The notes under the pieces are model-generated. The model made no database searches, had not been told where the DNA came from, and saw only the letters and a program-made list of their open reading frames with translations. 60,520 nucleotides of DNA from positions 1 through 60,520 of the forward strand of contig JAKFYH010000036.1 in the NCBI GenBank assembly GCA_021730945.1, read 5' to 3'. The translations under genes were made by a program, and so were the position numbers. The DNA is from Acidobacteriota bacterium (GTDB taxonomy: Bacteria > Acidobacteriota > Vicinamibacteria > Vicinamibacterales > UBA2999). Below, in pieces: positions 16,048-25,007 of this stretch. Each line of letters opens with the position of its first letter. The stretch's first letter is position 1.

Positions 16048-19000
16048 CTAGTTGAGCTGAATGGAAATCAGCTTCGACACACCCGGCTCTTCCATGGTCA
16101 CGCCGTAGAGCCGATCGGCGATCTCCATGGTCTTGCGGCTGTGGGTGATGATGATGAACTGGGTTCGATCCATCATCGACTTCAGCATGTCGATGAACCG
16201 CCCGATGTTGGCATCGTCCAGCGGCGCGTCGATTTCGTCGAGCAGGCAGAAGGGGCTCGGCTTGTAGCGGAAGATCGCGAACATCAGGGCGATCGCGGTC
16301 AACGCCTTTTCGCCGCCGGACAGCAGCATCACGCTCTGCAGTCGCTTGCCCGGGGGCGAGGCGACGATGTCGATGCCGCTTTCGAGCGGATCGTTCTCGT
16401 CGAGCAGCGTGATGCCGGCCTTGCCGCCGCCGAACAGCGTGGCGAAGGTGACCTGGAAGTTGTCGTTGATGGCGGAGAAGGCTTCGCGGAAGCGGGCGTG
16501 AGTGGTTTCGTCGATCTTGCTGATCGCTTCGTTGGTCTGCGCGATCGAGTCGATCAGGTCCTGGCGCTGGGTCGACAGGAACAGGTGCCGCTCCTCGAGC
16601 TCTTTCGATTGCTCGATCGCCATCATGTTGACCGGCCCCATGCGCTCGATCTTGTCGCGCAGCTCGGCAATGGCCTGCTCGGCAGTCATGCGCTCCGCCG
16701 GCGCACCGTCGCTGCCGGCGGCCGCGTCGGCCGGCGTGGAAGCGTCGGCCGACAGGTCGGCGAGGTCTTCTTCGTCGGGCTCGGCGGCCTCGGCCGCGCG
16801 AATCGCGCGCACGTCGGGTTCAATCTGCCCCGCCGCTTCCATCTCGGCCACCTGCTCGCGAATCTCATCGAGGGTGGCGTTAACCGCGTCCATCGACTGC
16901 TGGGCCAGGTGGGTCAGGTCGGATTCGGCGGTCGCGCGCTGCACGTCCACTTCGGCGGCCAGGGCGCGCAACGCATCGACCGCGCGGCGGGCGTCGCGAA
17001 TGACCTCTTCCTGCTTCTCGGCCGACTGCTTGATGGTGAGCGCGAGCTCATCGGCAACGAGCATGTCCTCGCGCAAGCCGTGGAGCCGGCCCACGTCTTC
17101 GTCCATCAGGCGCTGGCCGTCGGCGATCGCATTGATCAGGCGCTCGCGCTGTTCGCGCATCAAGGCGACATCGCGGGTGCAGGCCTGGACGCGGCGTTCG
17201 AGTTCGGCCGCGGCCTCTTCCATCCGCGCCACCTCGGCGAGGGCGCCGGCGCAGCGTTCGACCAGGCCGGCATGAGCGGCGCGGGCTTCGGCCGCCTTCA
17301 GGCTCAGGCCTTCGGCGGTCTCGCGCGCGTCGGAGAGCTTGCGCTGCGACTCGGACAGCGCCTGATCGGCTTCCCCCCGTTGCTCGGTGAGCCGCGCAAT
17401 CGATTCGCGGGCCTCAGCCTGGCGGGCATCAAGGCCCGCCACTTCCTCGCGGACGCGGCTGACCTCGGTCTGCACCAGCTCGGTGCGTTGCTGGACGCGG
17501 TACTCGTCTTCGGCGGCGCGCTGGCTCTGCCCTTCCACGCCGACGATGGCTTTTTCCTGGCGATGGAACTCGGCTGACAGCCCCGCGATCGCGGCGGTCG
17601 CATGCGCAATGATCTGCTCGAAACCGGCGGTGTCGGCCAGCAGTTGTTCGAGGGCAACCTTCGACGCCGCCAGCTTCTCGCGCAGTTCCTTGATCTCGCG
17701 CTTGGTCGCCAGGATGCCGCGCGACTCGGCCTTGTCGCCGCCGGTCACCACGTGACGGCCGCGGAACACGTCGCCTTCGAGCGTCGCCACTGGATAGGGT
17801 ACGGTCGGTGCGATCCGCGCGGCCGTCTCGAACGACTCCGCGACGATCGCCCCGCCCATCACCGCCTGAATCGCCTGCGGGAACGGACCACCGATGCGCA
17901 CGACCGAGGTCAGCGCGACCGCGCCCGATGGCACCGGCGACAACTCGAGCGCGCCACCGAAGGTGCCGGCCGGCGTCTCCACCAATGTCCCTTCGGCCGT
18001 GCCCGCGTAGGTGGCCACCGCCGAGCCATCATCCGGACGGCCGACAATAAAGCCGCAGCGGCCGGCGTTCTCCTGGCGAATCAGCTTCAGCCCGGCCGAG
18101 ACGTGATCGAGCCGCTCCACCACGACGTGTTGCAGCAGGTCGCCGAGACAGGCCTCCACCGCCCGCTCGTACTTCGGCTCCACCTCGAGAAAATCGGCCA
18201 GGGCGCCCATCTGGCCGACCTTGCCGTTGGCGTTCACCAGCACCATGCGCGCGGCATCGGCAAAGCCCGAACGATGGGTGTCGATTTCCTCGAGCGAGTG
18301 CAGGCGGGCCGTCATGGCCGCCACCTCCTGCTCACGCGAGCGCACGTCGCGAGCGCGCCACTCATGTTCGATGCGGGCGCTGGCCAATTCCGATTCGCGG
18401 GCCGCGCGCGACACCTTCGCGGTATCGAGGCCATCCTGGGCGCGACGCAGCGCCTCGGCGGCCATCTGGCGCTCGGCCCGGGCCTTTTCGAGTTCGGCCG
18501 CCAGCTCGCTGGCTTCCTGTTCGAGCCGGCCCGAAGTCGCCATCGCGCGCTCGCGCTGGGCGCCGGCATTGTCGTGGGCGGCGTTGAGTGCGGTGATGGT
18601 GTTGAGCACCGCGTAGACGTCGGCCCGCGCGCGCTCGACATCCTGCTCGAGCGATTCAATCGCCTGCTGGGCCCGCGCGTACTCGTCGCCGGCTTCTGCC
18701 GCCAGCGCCGCCGCTTCATCGCGTGCCGCGGCCGCGTCGCTGGCCGCCAGGCGCCGGCCCTCGAGCGCCAGTTGCTCGGGCTCGCGGCGCGCTTCCAGTT
18801 GCTGGCGCTCGGTCTCGAGCTCATCGGCCCGGGCCTGCAGCATCTCGGACTGCTGGGTATCGAGCGCGATCTGCTGCTGGCGCCGGTTGATCTCCAGTTC
18901 GTGGCCATGCACCGCCTCGCGGGCACTGGTCGCGGTATGGTCGGCCGACGCCAGCTCGATGCGAATGCGCGCCAGGTCGTTTTCGACTTCGGCGAGCCGG

Positions 19001-19860
19001 GCCGCGGCGGTGCCTTCGTTGGTGCGCGCTTCCTGCAGCCGGGCGCGAGCCGTCTCGATCGCATCCGACAGCGAGCGGTAGCGCCGGGCAAACAGCACCT
19101 TCTCCCAGCGCCGCATCTCGTCGCGCAGGCGGGTGTAACGGCGGGCCTTGGCGGCCTGGCGCTTGAGCGAGCCGCGCTGCTTGTCGATTTCGTAGACGAT
19201 GTCGTCCAGGCGGGTGAGGTTTTGCTGCGCGGCTTCCAGCTTCAACTCGGCCGAACGGCGCCGCGCCTTGTACTTGGTGATGCCGGCGGCCTCTTCGATC
19301 AGTTGCCGGCGATCGGTGGGGCGCGAACTCAGGATCATCCCGATCTTGCCCTGCTCGATGATGGCGTAGGCCTTCTGGCCGAGCCCCGTATCCATCAGCA
19401 GTTCGTGGATGTCCTTGAGGCGGCACGACTGGCCGTCAATCAGGTATTCGCTTTCCCCCGATCGATACAGCCGGCGTGTGACTTCGACTTCGCGGGTGGT
19501 CGGCTCAATCAGCTCGGCGATGCCGCCGTGGTGACCGTTGCCGTTGGCCTCGAGCGCGACGTCCTCGCCCATCTCCTTCAACAGGGATGGCGGGACGATG
19601 ACGTTGCCGAAACGGAGACGCACTTCGGCGGCGCCGGTGGGCTTGCGCGCATCGGAGCCGTTGAAGATGACGTCTTCCATCTTGTCGCCGCGCAGGCTCT
19701 TGGCGCTTTGCTCGCCGAGCACCCACGTGAGCGCGTCGGCCACGTTGGACTTACCGCAGCCGTTGGGTCCGACAATGGCGGTCACGCCACGGTCGAATGC
19801 CAGCTCGGACCGATCCGAGAAGGACTTGAAACCTGAGATTTCTAAGCGTTCGAGATGCAT
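16048..19860 (-). CDS. smc: Chromosome segregation protein SMC
   Basis: A 1270-residue SMC ATPase, the core of bacterial condensin; it dimerises at a hinge, forms two long coiled-coil arms and loops DNA. ATG 19860 is clear: the product begins MHLERLEISGFKSFSDRSEL, the SMC N terminus. Walker A is GPNGCGKSN (31-39), followed by a coiled coil, a hinge around 510-680 (GALADFLEVEPKYERAVEA opens it) and a second coiled coil. The C-terminal head holds the signature LLSGGEKALTAIA and Walker B CLLDEIDAPLDD. It exceeds the usual 1150-1200 residues, partly because of an acidic Ala/Asp/Glu-rich insert near the end of the second coiled coil (about 1030-1075). No scpA or scpB lies nearby. Confidence 0.97.
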   Translation of the reverse strand: MHLERLEISGFKSFSDRSELAFDRGVTAIVGPNGCGKSNVADALTWVLGEQSAKSLRGDKMEDVIFNGSDARKPTGAAEVRLRFGNVIVPPSLLKEMGEDVALEANGNGHHGGIAELIEPTTREVEVTRRLYRSGESEYLIDGQSCRLKDIHELLMDTGLGQKAYAIIEQGKIGMILSSRPTDRRQLIEEAAGITKYKARRRSAELKLEAAQQNLTRLDDIVYEIDKQRGSLKRQAAKARRYTRLRDEMRRWEKVLFARRYRSLSDAIETARARLQEARTNEGTAAARLAEVENDLARIRIELASADHTATSAREAVHGHELEINRRQQQIALDTQQSEMLQARADELETERQQLEARREPEQLALEGRRLAASDAAAARDEAAALAAEAGDEYARAQQAIESLEQDVERARADVYAVLNTITALNAAHDNAGAQRERAMATSGRLEQEASELAAELEKARAERQMAAEALRRAQDGLDTAKVSRAARESELASARIEHEWRARDVRSREQEVAAMTARLHSLEEIDTHRSGFADAARMVLVNANGKVGQMGALADFLEVEPKYERAVEACLGDLLQHVVVERLDHVSAGLKLIRQENAGRCGFIVGRPDDGSAVATYAGTAEGTLVETPAGTFGGALELSPVPSGAVALTSVVRIGGPFPQAIQAVMGGAIVAESFETAARIAPTVPYPVATLEGDVFRGRHVVTGGDKAESRGILATKREIKELREKLAASKVALEQLLADTAGFEQIIAHATAAIAGLSAEFHRQEKAIVGVEGQSQRAAEDEYRVQQRTELVQTEVSRVREEVAGLDARQAEARESIARLTEQRGEADQALSESQRKLSDARETAEGLSLKAAEARAAHAGLVERCAGALAEVARMEEAAAELERRVQACTRDVALMREQRERLINAIADGQRLMDEDVGRLHGLREDMLVADELALTIKQSAEKQEEVIRDARRAVDALRALAAEVDVQRATAESDLTHLAQQSMDAVNATLDEIREQVAEMEAAGQIEPDVRAIRAAEAAEPDEEDLADLSADASTPADAAAGSDGAPAERMTAEQAIAELRDKIERMGPVNMMAIEQSKELEERHLFLSTQRQDLIDSIAQTNEAISKIDETTHARFREAFSAINDNFQVTFATLFGGGKAGITLLDENDPLESGIDIVASPPGKRLQSVMLLSGGEKALTAIALMFAIFRYKPSPFCLLDEIDAPLDDANIGRFIDMLKSMMDRTQFIIITHSRKTMEIADRLYGVTMEEPGVSKLISIQLN

Positions 19861-19889
19861 TGCAGGGTAACTGGAAGGAAACGAGCGCA

Positions 19890-19918
19890 AGTCTAACAAG
19901 CCCTGCCGGTTGTGGCAA
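19890..19918 (-). promoter_or_regulatory. Sigma-70-type promoter of smc
   Basis: On the minus strand, TTGCCA (19918-19913), a 17-base spacer and TAGACT (19895-19890) form a good housekeeping promoter. Transcription would start near 19883, leaving a leader of about 23 bases. No clear ribosome site precedes the ATG. Confidence 0.55.
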
Positions 19919-19958
19919 GGCTGATCATAGACCCCATATTTAGGGGGCTTGCCCCTTG

Positions 19959-21569
19959 CTAGGGCCGGGCCGTCGGGGACTTCGGCAGGTCCCGGAGCTT
20001 CTCGGCGTCCGGGAAGTGGGAGATGGCGAACCGGGCCTGGGGATCGACCGTTACCAGGCGCTGGCGGGCCGTCGCCACGTCGAACACGGCCTCGTCGATG
20101 TTGTAGCGAAGCATGGCGCGGATGAAGTCCAGGTCCTTGGCCCAATCCGCCTCGTCGATCTTCACGTTGCGGCCCGCGAGGTAGGCCCGGAAGTCGGCAA
20201 TCATCGCCTCGTCGGCCTCAAATCCCCTGGCGACAATCTTTCGCGACGGGCCGGAGTGTCCAATCCGGGCATCGCCGTCGGCACTGAACTTCTCGGCGTA
20301 GCCGGCAAACAGGCCCCGGCCCTGGAGCGCGCGGCCAAAGCGCGTCGGCGAGAAGCCCTCGACCGGTCCATCGAAACGCAAGTCGGGCTCGATGCCGCCG
20401 CCCGAAAACACCTTGCGGCCGCCGGTGGTGAACTTCAACTGGTCGGGCGTCTTCGCCCGCTCGCTCTGATCCTTCAGCGTGTAGGTGAGGTATTCGTCGA
20501 AGGTGCCATCCCACGGACGCTGGATCAGCCGGCCGCTCGGTGTGTAGTAGCGGGCGGTGGTCAGCGCGAGGCCGGCGCCGCCGCTGATCTTGTAGACCGA
20601 CTGGACCAGCGCCTTGCCGAACGTGGTCTCGCCGACCACCAGGGAGCGGTCGTAATCCTGCAGCGCCCCCGAGACGATCTCCGAGGCGCTCGCGCTGTTG
20701 CGATTGACCAGCGTGATCATCGGGATGTTGGTGTAGCCCGGGGTGTCGGTCGCGCGATAGTCGGCGTCGGAGTTGGCGACGCGGCCGCGCGTGTAGACGA
20801 CCATCGACCCCTTGGGGACGAAGCGATTGGTGATGCGGATGGCCTGGTCGAGTTGGCCGCCGGGGTTGCTGCGCAGGTCGAGCACCAGGCGCTTCATGCC
20901 TTTCTTGGTGAGCGCGTCGAGCGCCAGGCCGAGGTCCTCGTCAGTGTGCTCGGCGAAATCGGTGATGCCCACGTAGCCGGTGGTGGCGTCGATCATGAAC
21001 GACGCCGACAGGCTGGGGATGCTGACCTGGTCGCGCATGACCCGCATTTCCAGCAGGCGCTCAAACCCCTTGCGGCGCACGCCGATGTTGACGAACGTGC
21101 CCTTCGGCCCCTTCAACTTGTTGACGGTCGCCTCGGTCGTCCAGCCCTTGGTGTTGGTGCCCTCGACGTCGGCAATCACGTCACCGCGGCGGATGCCGTT
21201 GGTGAAGGCCGGCGAGCCCTCAAAGACGCGGACCGCGGTGATGTCGCCATCCACCGACTGAATCGTCAGCCCCAGGCCGTAGTAACGGCCCTCCTGCCGC
21301 TCGCGCATCTGCGCGTAGCTGCGCGGGTCCATGAAGCTGGAGTGCGGGTCGAGGGTCTGGAGCATGCCGTTGATGGCGCCGTAGACCATGCGGTCGGACT
21401 CCACCGGTTGCGAATACTGCGTCTGGATGGCACTGAGCGCCGCCGTGAAGGTGCGGTAGTGTTCCGGCACCGTGTTGGTGGTGGCCTGCGCGCCCTTCCC
21501 GTAGACCCCGCCGGCGACCGCGGAGACCAGGATAGCAACTAAAGCGGCGACGATCGAGCGGTGACGCAT
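19959..21569 (-). CDS. CtpA/Prc-type S41 carboxy-terminal processing protease
   Basis: A 536-residue periplasmic serine protease. A signal peptide or N-terminal anchor (1-24) is followed by a PDZ domain (about 95-180, with YYGLGLTIQSVDG and GSPAFTNGIRRGDVI). The S41 core follows, with the Ser/Lys dyad S294 (NSASASEI) and K319 (TTFGKALVQ), 25 residues apart as in E. coli Prc. About 160 extra C-terminal residues follow the core. Family members trim the C termini of periplasmic proteins or cell-wall enzymes. It is a single gene with its own promoter, and its -10 ends only 6 bases before the ATG. Confidence 0.94.
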   Translation of the reverse strand: MRHRSIVAALVAILVSAVAGGVYGKGAQATTNTVPEHYRTFTAALSAIQTQYSQPVESDRMVYGAINGMLQTLDPHSSFMDPRSYAQMRERQEGRYYGLGLTIQSVDGDITAVRVFEGSPAFTNGIRRGDVIADVEGTNTKGWTTEATVNKLKGPKGTFVNIGVRRKGFERLLEMRVMRDQVSIPSLSASFMIDATTGYVGITDFAEHTDEDLGLALDALTKKGMKRLVLDLRSNPGGQLDQAIRITNRFVPKGSMVVYTRGRVANSDADYRATDTPGYTNIPMITLVNRNSASASEIVSGALQDYDRSLVVGETTFGKALVQSVYKISGGAGLALTTARYYTPSGRLIQRPWDGTFDEYLTYTLKDQSERAKTPDQLKFTTGGRKVFSGGGIEPDLRFDGPVEGFSPTRFGRALQGRGLFAGYAEKFSADGDARIGHSGPSRKIVARGFEADEAMIADFRAYLAGRNVKIDEADWAKDLDFIRAMLRYNIDEAVFDVATARQRLVTVDPQARFAISHFPDAEKLRDLPKSPTARP

Positions 21570-21575
21570 AGGGCG

Positions 21576-21604
21576 ATGCTAGCTGACTACCAGGGTGTCC
21601 GCAA
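21576..21604 (-). promoter_or_regulatory. Promoter of the S41 protease, likely leaderless
   Basis: On the minus strand, TTGCGG (21604-21599), a 17-base spacer and TAGCAT (21581-21576) end 6 bases before the ATG at 21569. Transcription should start at or next to the start codon. Confidence 0.45.
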
Positions 21605-21739
21605 GGACTCCCGGTGAGGTTTCGGGGGCCGGCCGCGCCAACGGCCCGGGCTGCCCGGGGGGCGAAGGCGGGTATACTGCCTTATTGGACGTCCGGGCCC
21701 CGGAAAGGGCCGGTCCCGTCCTGGCAAGGGAGCTCTCAT

Positions 21740-22015
21740 ATGTTTGGTTCAATTGGAATGCCCGAGCTCATCATCATCCTGGTGATCGCGCTCATCATTT
21801 TTGGCCCCCGCAAGCTCCCGGAGCTGGGCAAGTCGCTCGGCCGCAGCCTGAACGAGTTCAAGAAGGCGTCCACCGACCTTCAGAACACCCTCGAGCAGGA
21901 AATCAAGATCGAGGAGCAGAAAGAGACGGCGGCCAAGGCGCCGGCCCCCGCTCCCACCGCCGAGGTAATGCCCGACGACCACGACGCGGCGCCTCGCGAA
22001 ACCGTCTCGCGCTAA
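21740..22015 (+). CDS. tatA: Sec-independent translocase subunit TatA
   Basis: A 91-residue TatA/E protein that oligomerises to let folded twin-arginine substrates cross the inner membrane. It shows one N-terminal membrane helix (MPELIIILVIALIIFGP), the conserved FGPRKLPELGKSLGRSL hinge and amphipathic helix, and a charged flexible tail. AAGGGAG lies 7 bases before ATG 21740; longer upstream readings are not supported. A -10-like TATACT lies at 21673-21678. tatC follows after 3 bases. No tatB is present here, so TatA may serve both roles, as in minimal TatAC systems. Confidence 0.95.
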   Translation: MFGSIGMPELIIILVIALIIFGPRKLPELGKSLGRSLNEFKKASTDLQNTLEQEIKIEEQKETAAKAPAPAPTAEVMPDDHDAAPRETVSR

Positions 22016-22018
22016 GCC

Positions 22019-22855
22019 GTGGCGCTCGTTCCCTTTCCCAGTCAGCAGCACGACGAGGATCTGCCGGCCCCGAAGCCCGGATCCTCGCCGTTCGATGAAC
22101 CCGAGGAACCGGCCGAAGGCCGGATGACGTTCCTCGAGCATCTCGATGAACTGCGCAAGCGGATCACGCACGCCGTCAGCGCCCTGTTCGTCGGCTTCCT
22201 GGTTGCGCTCGCCTTCATCAACCAGGTCGTGCAGTTTGTCTATCAGCGCCTCACGACCGACATTCCCGGCGGCCACCTGATCTATACCGAGCCCGGCGAA
22301 GCCTTCATCCTGCTGCTGAAGATCGCCGCGCTGTGCGGGGTCTTGATCGCCTCGCCGTACATCATGTGGCAGGTGTGGCTCTTCATCGCGCCGGGGCTCT
22401 ACTCGAAGGAAAAAAAGCTGGCCATCCCCTTCGTGGTGGCCTCGTCGTCGCTGTTCATCGGCGGCGCCGCGTTCGCGCACTACATCGTCTTTCCCGCGGC
22501 CTGGAAGTTCTTCGCCTCGTTTTCGAATGACTTCATCACGTTCACGCCACGCATGGAGCCGGTCTTCAGCCTCTATGTGAAGCTGATGCTCGGCATGGGC
22601 CTGGTCTTCCAGATGCCTGTGCTGATGTTCGTGCTGGCGCGACTGGGCATTGTCACCGCCGGGTTCCTGGCCAAGAACTTCAAGTTCGCCGTGCTGCTGA
22701 TCTTCGTGGTCGCCGCGGTGATTACGCCCGACAGCAGCCCGGTAAGCCAGGTGCTGGTCGCTGGCCCCATGGTCGGGCTCTACGTGATTGGCATAGGCGT
22801 CGCTTGGGCTTTCGGAAAATCCAAGAAACCAGATCAAGACGACGAACAGCCCTAA
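22019..22855 (+). CDS. tatC: Sec-independent translocase subunit TatC
   Basis: A 278-residue TatC, the six-helix receptor for twin-arginine signal peptides. The conserved N-terminal segment MTFLEHLDELRKRI lies at about 36-49. The signature Y-IMWQVWLFIAPGLYSKEKK loop and the periplasmic and membrane elements FLIGG-type and VITPDSSPVSQ follow. About 35 N-terminal acidic/Pro-rich residues precede the core, which is longer than usual. The start is GTG 22019, three bases after tatA. tatA-tatC form an operon. Confidence 0.97.
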   Translation: MALVPFPSQQHDEDLPAPKPGSSPFDEPEEPAEGRMTFLEHLDELRKRITHAVSALFVGFLVALAFINQVVQFVYQRLTTDIPGGHLIYTEPGEAFILLLKIAALCGVLIASPYIMWQVWLFIAPGLYSKEKKLAIPFVVASSSLFIGGAAFAHYIVFPAAWKFFASFSNDFITFTPRMEPVFSLYVKLMLGMGLVFQMPVLMFVLARLGIVTAGFLAKNFKFAVLLIFVVAAVITPDSSPVSQVLVAGPMVGLYVIGIGVAWAFGKSKKPDQDDEQP

Positions 22856-22869
22856 AGCCCAAGGTACGT

Positions 22870-22898
22870 TTGACTTCCGGGGTTTTCAGCCGTAAACT
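22870..22898 (+). promoter_or_regulatory. Strong sigma-70 promoter of the OmpA-like gene, likely leaderless
   Basis: TTGACT (22870-22875), a 17-base spacer and TAAACT (22893-22898) end 7 bases before the ATG at 22906. The expected transcription start falls on or within two bases of the start codon. Confidence 0.65.
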
Positions 22899-22905
22899 GT
22901 AGGGT

Positions 22906-24534
22906 ATGAAAATCATTCGCCAAGTGGCGTTTGGGCTGTCCTTCTGTGCTTTGGCCGCTAGCGGGGCCTGGGCCCAGGAAACGCGGCCCGGTAGCAGCAC
23001 GATCATGGGCGACACCGGTCTCTGGTTTGTCCCCATCGCCGAGACGCTGCCCAAGGGGCAGTGGAGCGGCGGCCTCAGCCGGGTCAACTTCGACCGGAGC
23101 GAGGGCTTCATCGACGTATCCGACCTCGGCGGCATGTTCGGCTTTGGCGTCACCGATCGTATCGAGTTGTTCGGTGCCCTCGGCGTGCGCCGCATCGATG
23201 CCGACCTGGTGCCGGTCGCGCTGAACGGACAGCAGCAGGATTACCTGATCAACAAGGGTTGGAGCACGGGCCTCGGCGATGTCACCGTGGGCGCCAAGTT
23301 CAACCTGCTGTCGCAGGCCACGAGCAACGGCATCGCGGCCGCGCTGCGCGTCTCGGTGAAAGTGCCCACGGCCAGCGCCGACGACGGCCTGGGCACCGGC
23401 AAGCCCGATTTCCAGTTCGACCTGATCGGCTCGCGCGAGTTCAACCAGCGGGTTGACCTCACCGCCTCGGCCGGCTACAAGGTGCGGGGCCAGCCCGACG
23501 GCTACAACCTCACCCAGGGCTTCAAGTGGGGCATCGGCGCGGGCTTCCCCAGCCGCTCGAAGTTCAAGGTCATTGCCGAGATGTACGGCGAGGCGCTGGT
23601 CGACCAGTCGCAGACCTACACCGGCCCGTCGCTCGCCAGCATCGGGATGCCCTCGGAATGGGATCCGGATGCCACCCGCGACCTGTTCGGTGGCTTCCAG
23701 TTCCGCGCCGACAACGGCTTCTACTTCGGCAGCGGCATCAGCTACACCGCTTCGTATGGCCGCCACCGCCGCGACTTCACGGTCTCGGAAGACAGCGACT
23801 TCGACCGTCTCGGCCTGCAGGTTCGCCTGGGCTACAGCCCGGCGGGTGTGCGTAACTACGCGCCGTCGGTCACCGTGCAGCCGGCGGCACCGACCGCGCC
23901 GCCGATGCCGGCCAACCGTCCGCCGGCCGTGAAGGCTCGTTGCGAACCCTGCACGGTCGAAGTGGGCCGCCAGCTGACCGCCTCAGCCGACGCACAGGAT
24001 CCCGACGGCGATACGCTGCGCTACCGTTGGTCGAGCCCCACCGGTTCGTTCGGCAACGCCGGCGACCGCCAGACGCCGTGGACCGCTCCCGGCCAGGTCG
24101 GCGCCGTGCCGCTCACCGTCACCGTGGACGACGGCAAGGGCATGACGGCGACCGATACCATCACGGTGCAGGTCATCGCGCCGGCCGCCAAGAAGGAAAT
24201 CGTGTTCGAGGACGTGCACTTCGACTTCGACCGCTACTCGCTGCGCGCTGAGGCCACCCGGATCCTCGACGAAGCGATCAAGGCGATGACCGAGGACCCG
24301 AACCTGCGCATCATGGTGGAAGGTCACACCTGCAACATCGGCACGACCGAATACAACCTGGCCCTGGGCGAGCGCCGCTCCAGCGCCGTGCGCGAGTATC
24401 TTGTCAGCCGCGGTGTGGCAGCCACCCGCCTGCAGACCGTGAGCTACGGCGAGGAACGTCCGAAGCACGACAACTCGCGCGAAGAGACGCGCCGGCTCAA
24501 CCGCCGCGCGGCCATGACGATTCGGATGCAGTAA
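22906..24534 (+). CDS. OmpA-family outer-membrane protein with barrel, Ig-like and peptidoglycan-binding domains
   Basis: A 542-residue secreted protein. A signal peptide (about 1-23, ending GAWAQ) precedes a beta-barrel region (about 30-310) with alternating strands and amphipathic turns. A Pro-rich linker (APTAPPMPANRPPAV) follows, then a PKD/Ig-like domain (about 340-425, with DAQDPDGDTLRYRW). A C-terminal OmpA domain (about 430-542) carries the motif VHFDFDRYSLR and the peptidoglycan-contact residues in NLALGERRSSAVREYL and RLNRRA. It should anchor the outer membrane to peptidoglycan. It has its own strong promoter and a terminator shared with the convergent gene. Confidence 0.92.
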   Translation: MKIIRQVAFGLSFCALAASGAWAQETRPGSSTIMGDTGLWFVPIAETLPKGQWSGGLSRVNFDRSEGFIDVSDLGGMFGFGVTDRIELFGALGVRRIDADLVPVALNGQQQDYLINKGWSTGLGDVTVGAKFNLLSQATSNGIAAALRVSVKVPTASADDGLGTGKPDFQFDLIGSREFNQRVDLTASAGYKVRGQPDGYNLTQGFKWGIGAGFPSRSKFKVIAEMYGEALVDQSQTYTGPSLASIGMPSEWDPDATRDLFGGFQFRADNGFYFGSGISYTASYGRHRRDFTVSEDSDFDRLGLQVRLGYSPAGVRNYAPSVTVQPAAPTAPPMPANRPPAVKARCEPCTVEVGRQLTASADAQDPDGDTLRYRWSSPTGSFGNAGDRQTPWTAPGQVGAVPLTVTVDDGKGMTATDTITVQVIAPAAKKEIVFEDVHFDFDRYSLRAEATRILDEAIKAMTEDPNLRIMVEGHTCNIGTTEYNLALGERRSSAVREYLVSRGVAATRLQTVSYGEERPKHDNSREETRRLNRRAAMTIRMQ

Positions 24535-24563
24535 GCACGAACCGGAACGAATCAAGCAATAGC

Positions 24564-24604
24564 AAAGGGCGGGTGGCCGAGAGGCTCACCCGCCCTTTTG
24601 CTTT
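24564..24604. terminator. Bidirectional terminator between the OmpA-like gene and DUF1428
   Basis: A 12-bp stem, AAAGGGCGGGTG (24564-24575) with CACCCGCCCTTT (24587-24598), is followed by TGCTTTG on the plus strand and by T-containing sequence on the minus strand. It lies between two convergent genes and can serve both. Confidence 0.85.
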
Positions 24605-24627
24605 GTCCGCCAGCGACCGGTGACTGT

Positions 24628-24990
24628 CTAGGCGTCGACCAGGACCTTGAAGCCGCCCATGCTCATGCGCTTGGTGTCGAATGGCATCGCGCCGGGCGCC
24701 ATCATCGCCTCCAGTCGGGGATCCTTCATCACCTTCTTGTTCACGGCGTCGCGGTGGCTCCGTGACTTGTAGATGATCCACGAGAAGACCACCGCCTCCC
24801 CCGCCTTCGCCTTGGCGAGCTTCGGAAATGGCAGCCCGAACTTCTGGTTCAGGTCGTCGCCGACGCACTCGACATAGTCAAGCGCGCCGTGGTCCTTCCA
24901 TACCTTTGCCGCCTTGCGGGCAATGGCGACGTACTGCGGCAACCGCTTCTTCGGAACCACGAGCACGAACCCGTCTACGTATCGAGGCAT
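24628..24990 (-). CDS. DUF1428 (YbaA-like) protein
   Basis: A 120-residue small soluble protein beginning MPRYVDGFVLVVPKKRL, the pattern of the DUF1428/YbaA family, a dimeric alpha-beta barrel fold. The conserved stretches VWKDHGALDYVECVGDD, VVFSWIIYKSR and MPFDTKRMSMGGFKVLV are present. Function is not established for the family. ATG 24990 is chosen because GGAAGGA lies just upstream; it begins 17 bases after the proS stop, so it is the last gene of nadB-proS-DUF1428. Confidence 0.9.
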   Translation of the reverse strand: MPRYVDGFVLVVPKKRLPQYVAIARKAAKVWKDHGALDYVECVGDDLNQKFGLPFPKLAKAKAGEAVVFSWIIYKSRSHRDAVNKKVMKDPRLEAMMAPGAMPFDTKRMSMGGFKVLVDA

Positions 24991-25007
24991 GTAATCCTTC
25001 CTTCCTG

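Noticed and set aside
17602-19836. A 744-codon plus-strand open frame inside smc.
   Set aside because: It is antisense to a well-conserved SMC reading frame and has no recognisable motif.
19931-19955. GGGGC-TT-GCCCC stem after the S41 gene as a terminator.
   Set aside because: The stem is only 5 bp with a 2-base loop and no T-run follows on the minus strand.
19861-20146. N-terminal extension of smc by 95 codons upstream of 19860.
   Set aside because: The extension overlaps the S41 gene in another frame, and the SMC family start MHLERLEISGFKSF lies at 19860.
24568-24595. GGTGGCCGAGAGGCTC looks like the D-arm of a tRNA-Ser or tRNA-Leu.
   Set aside because: It is the loop of a symmetric terminator stem, and no anticodon or T-arm follows.
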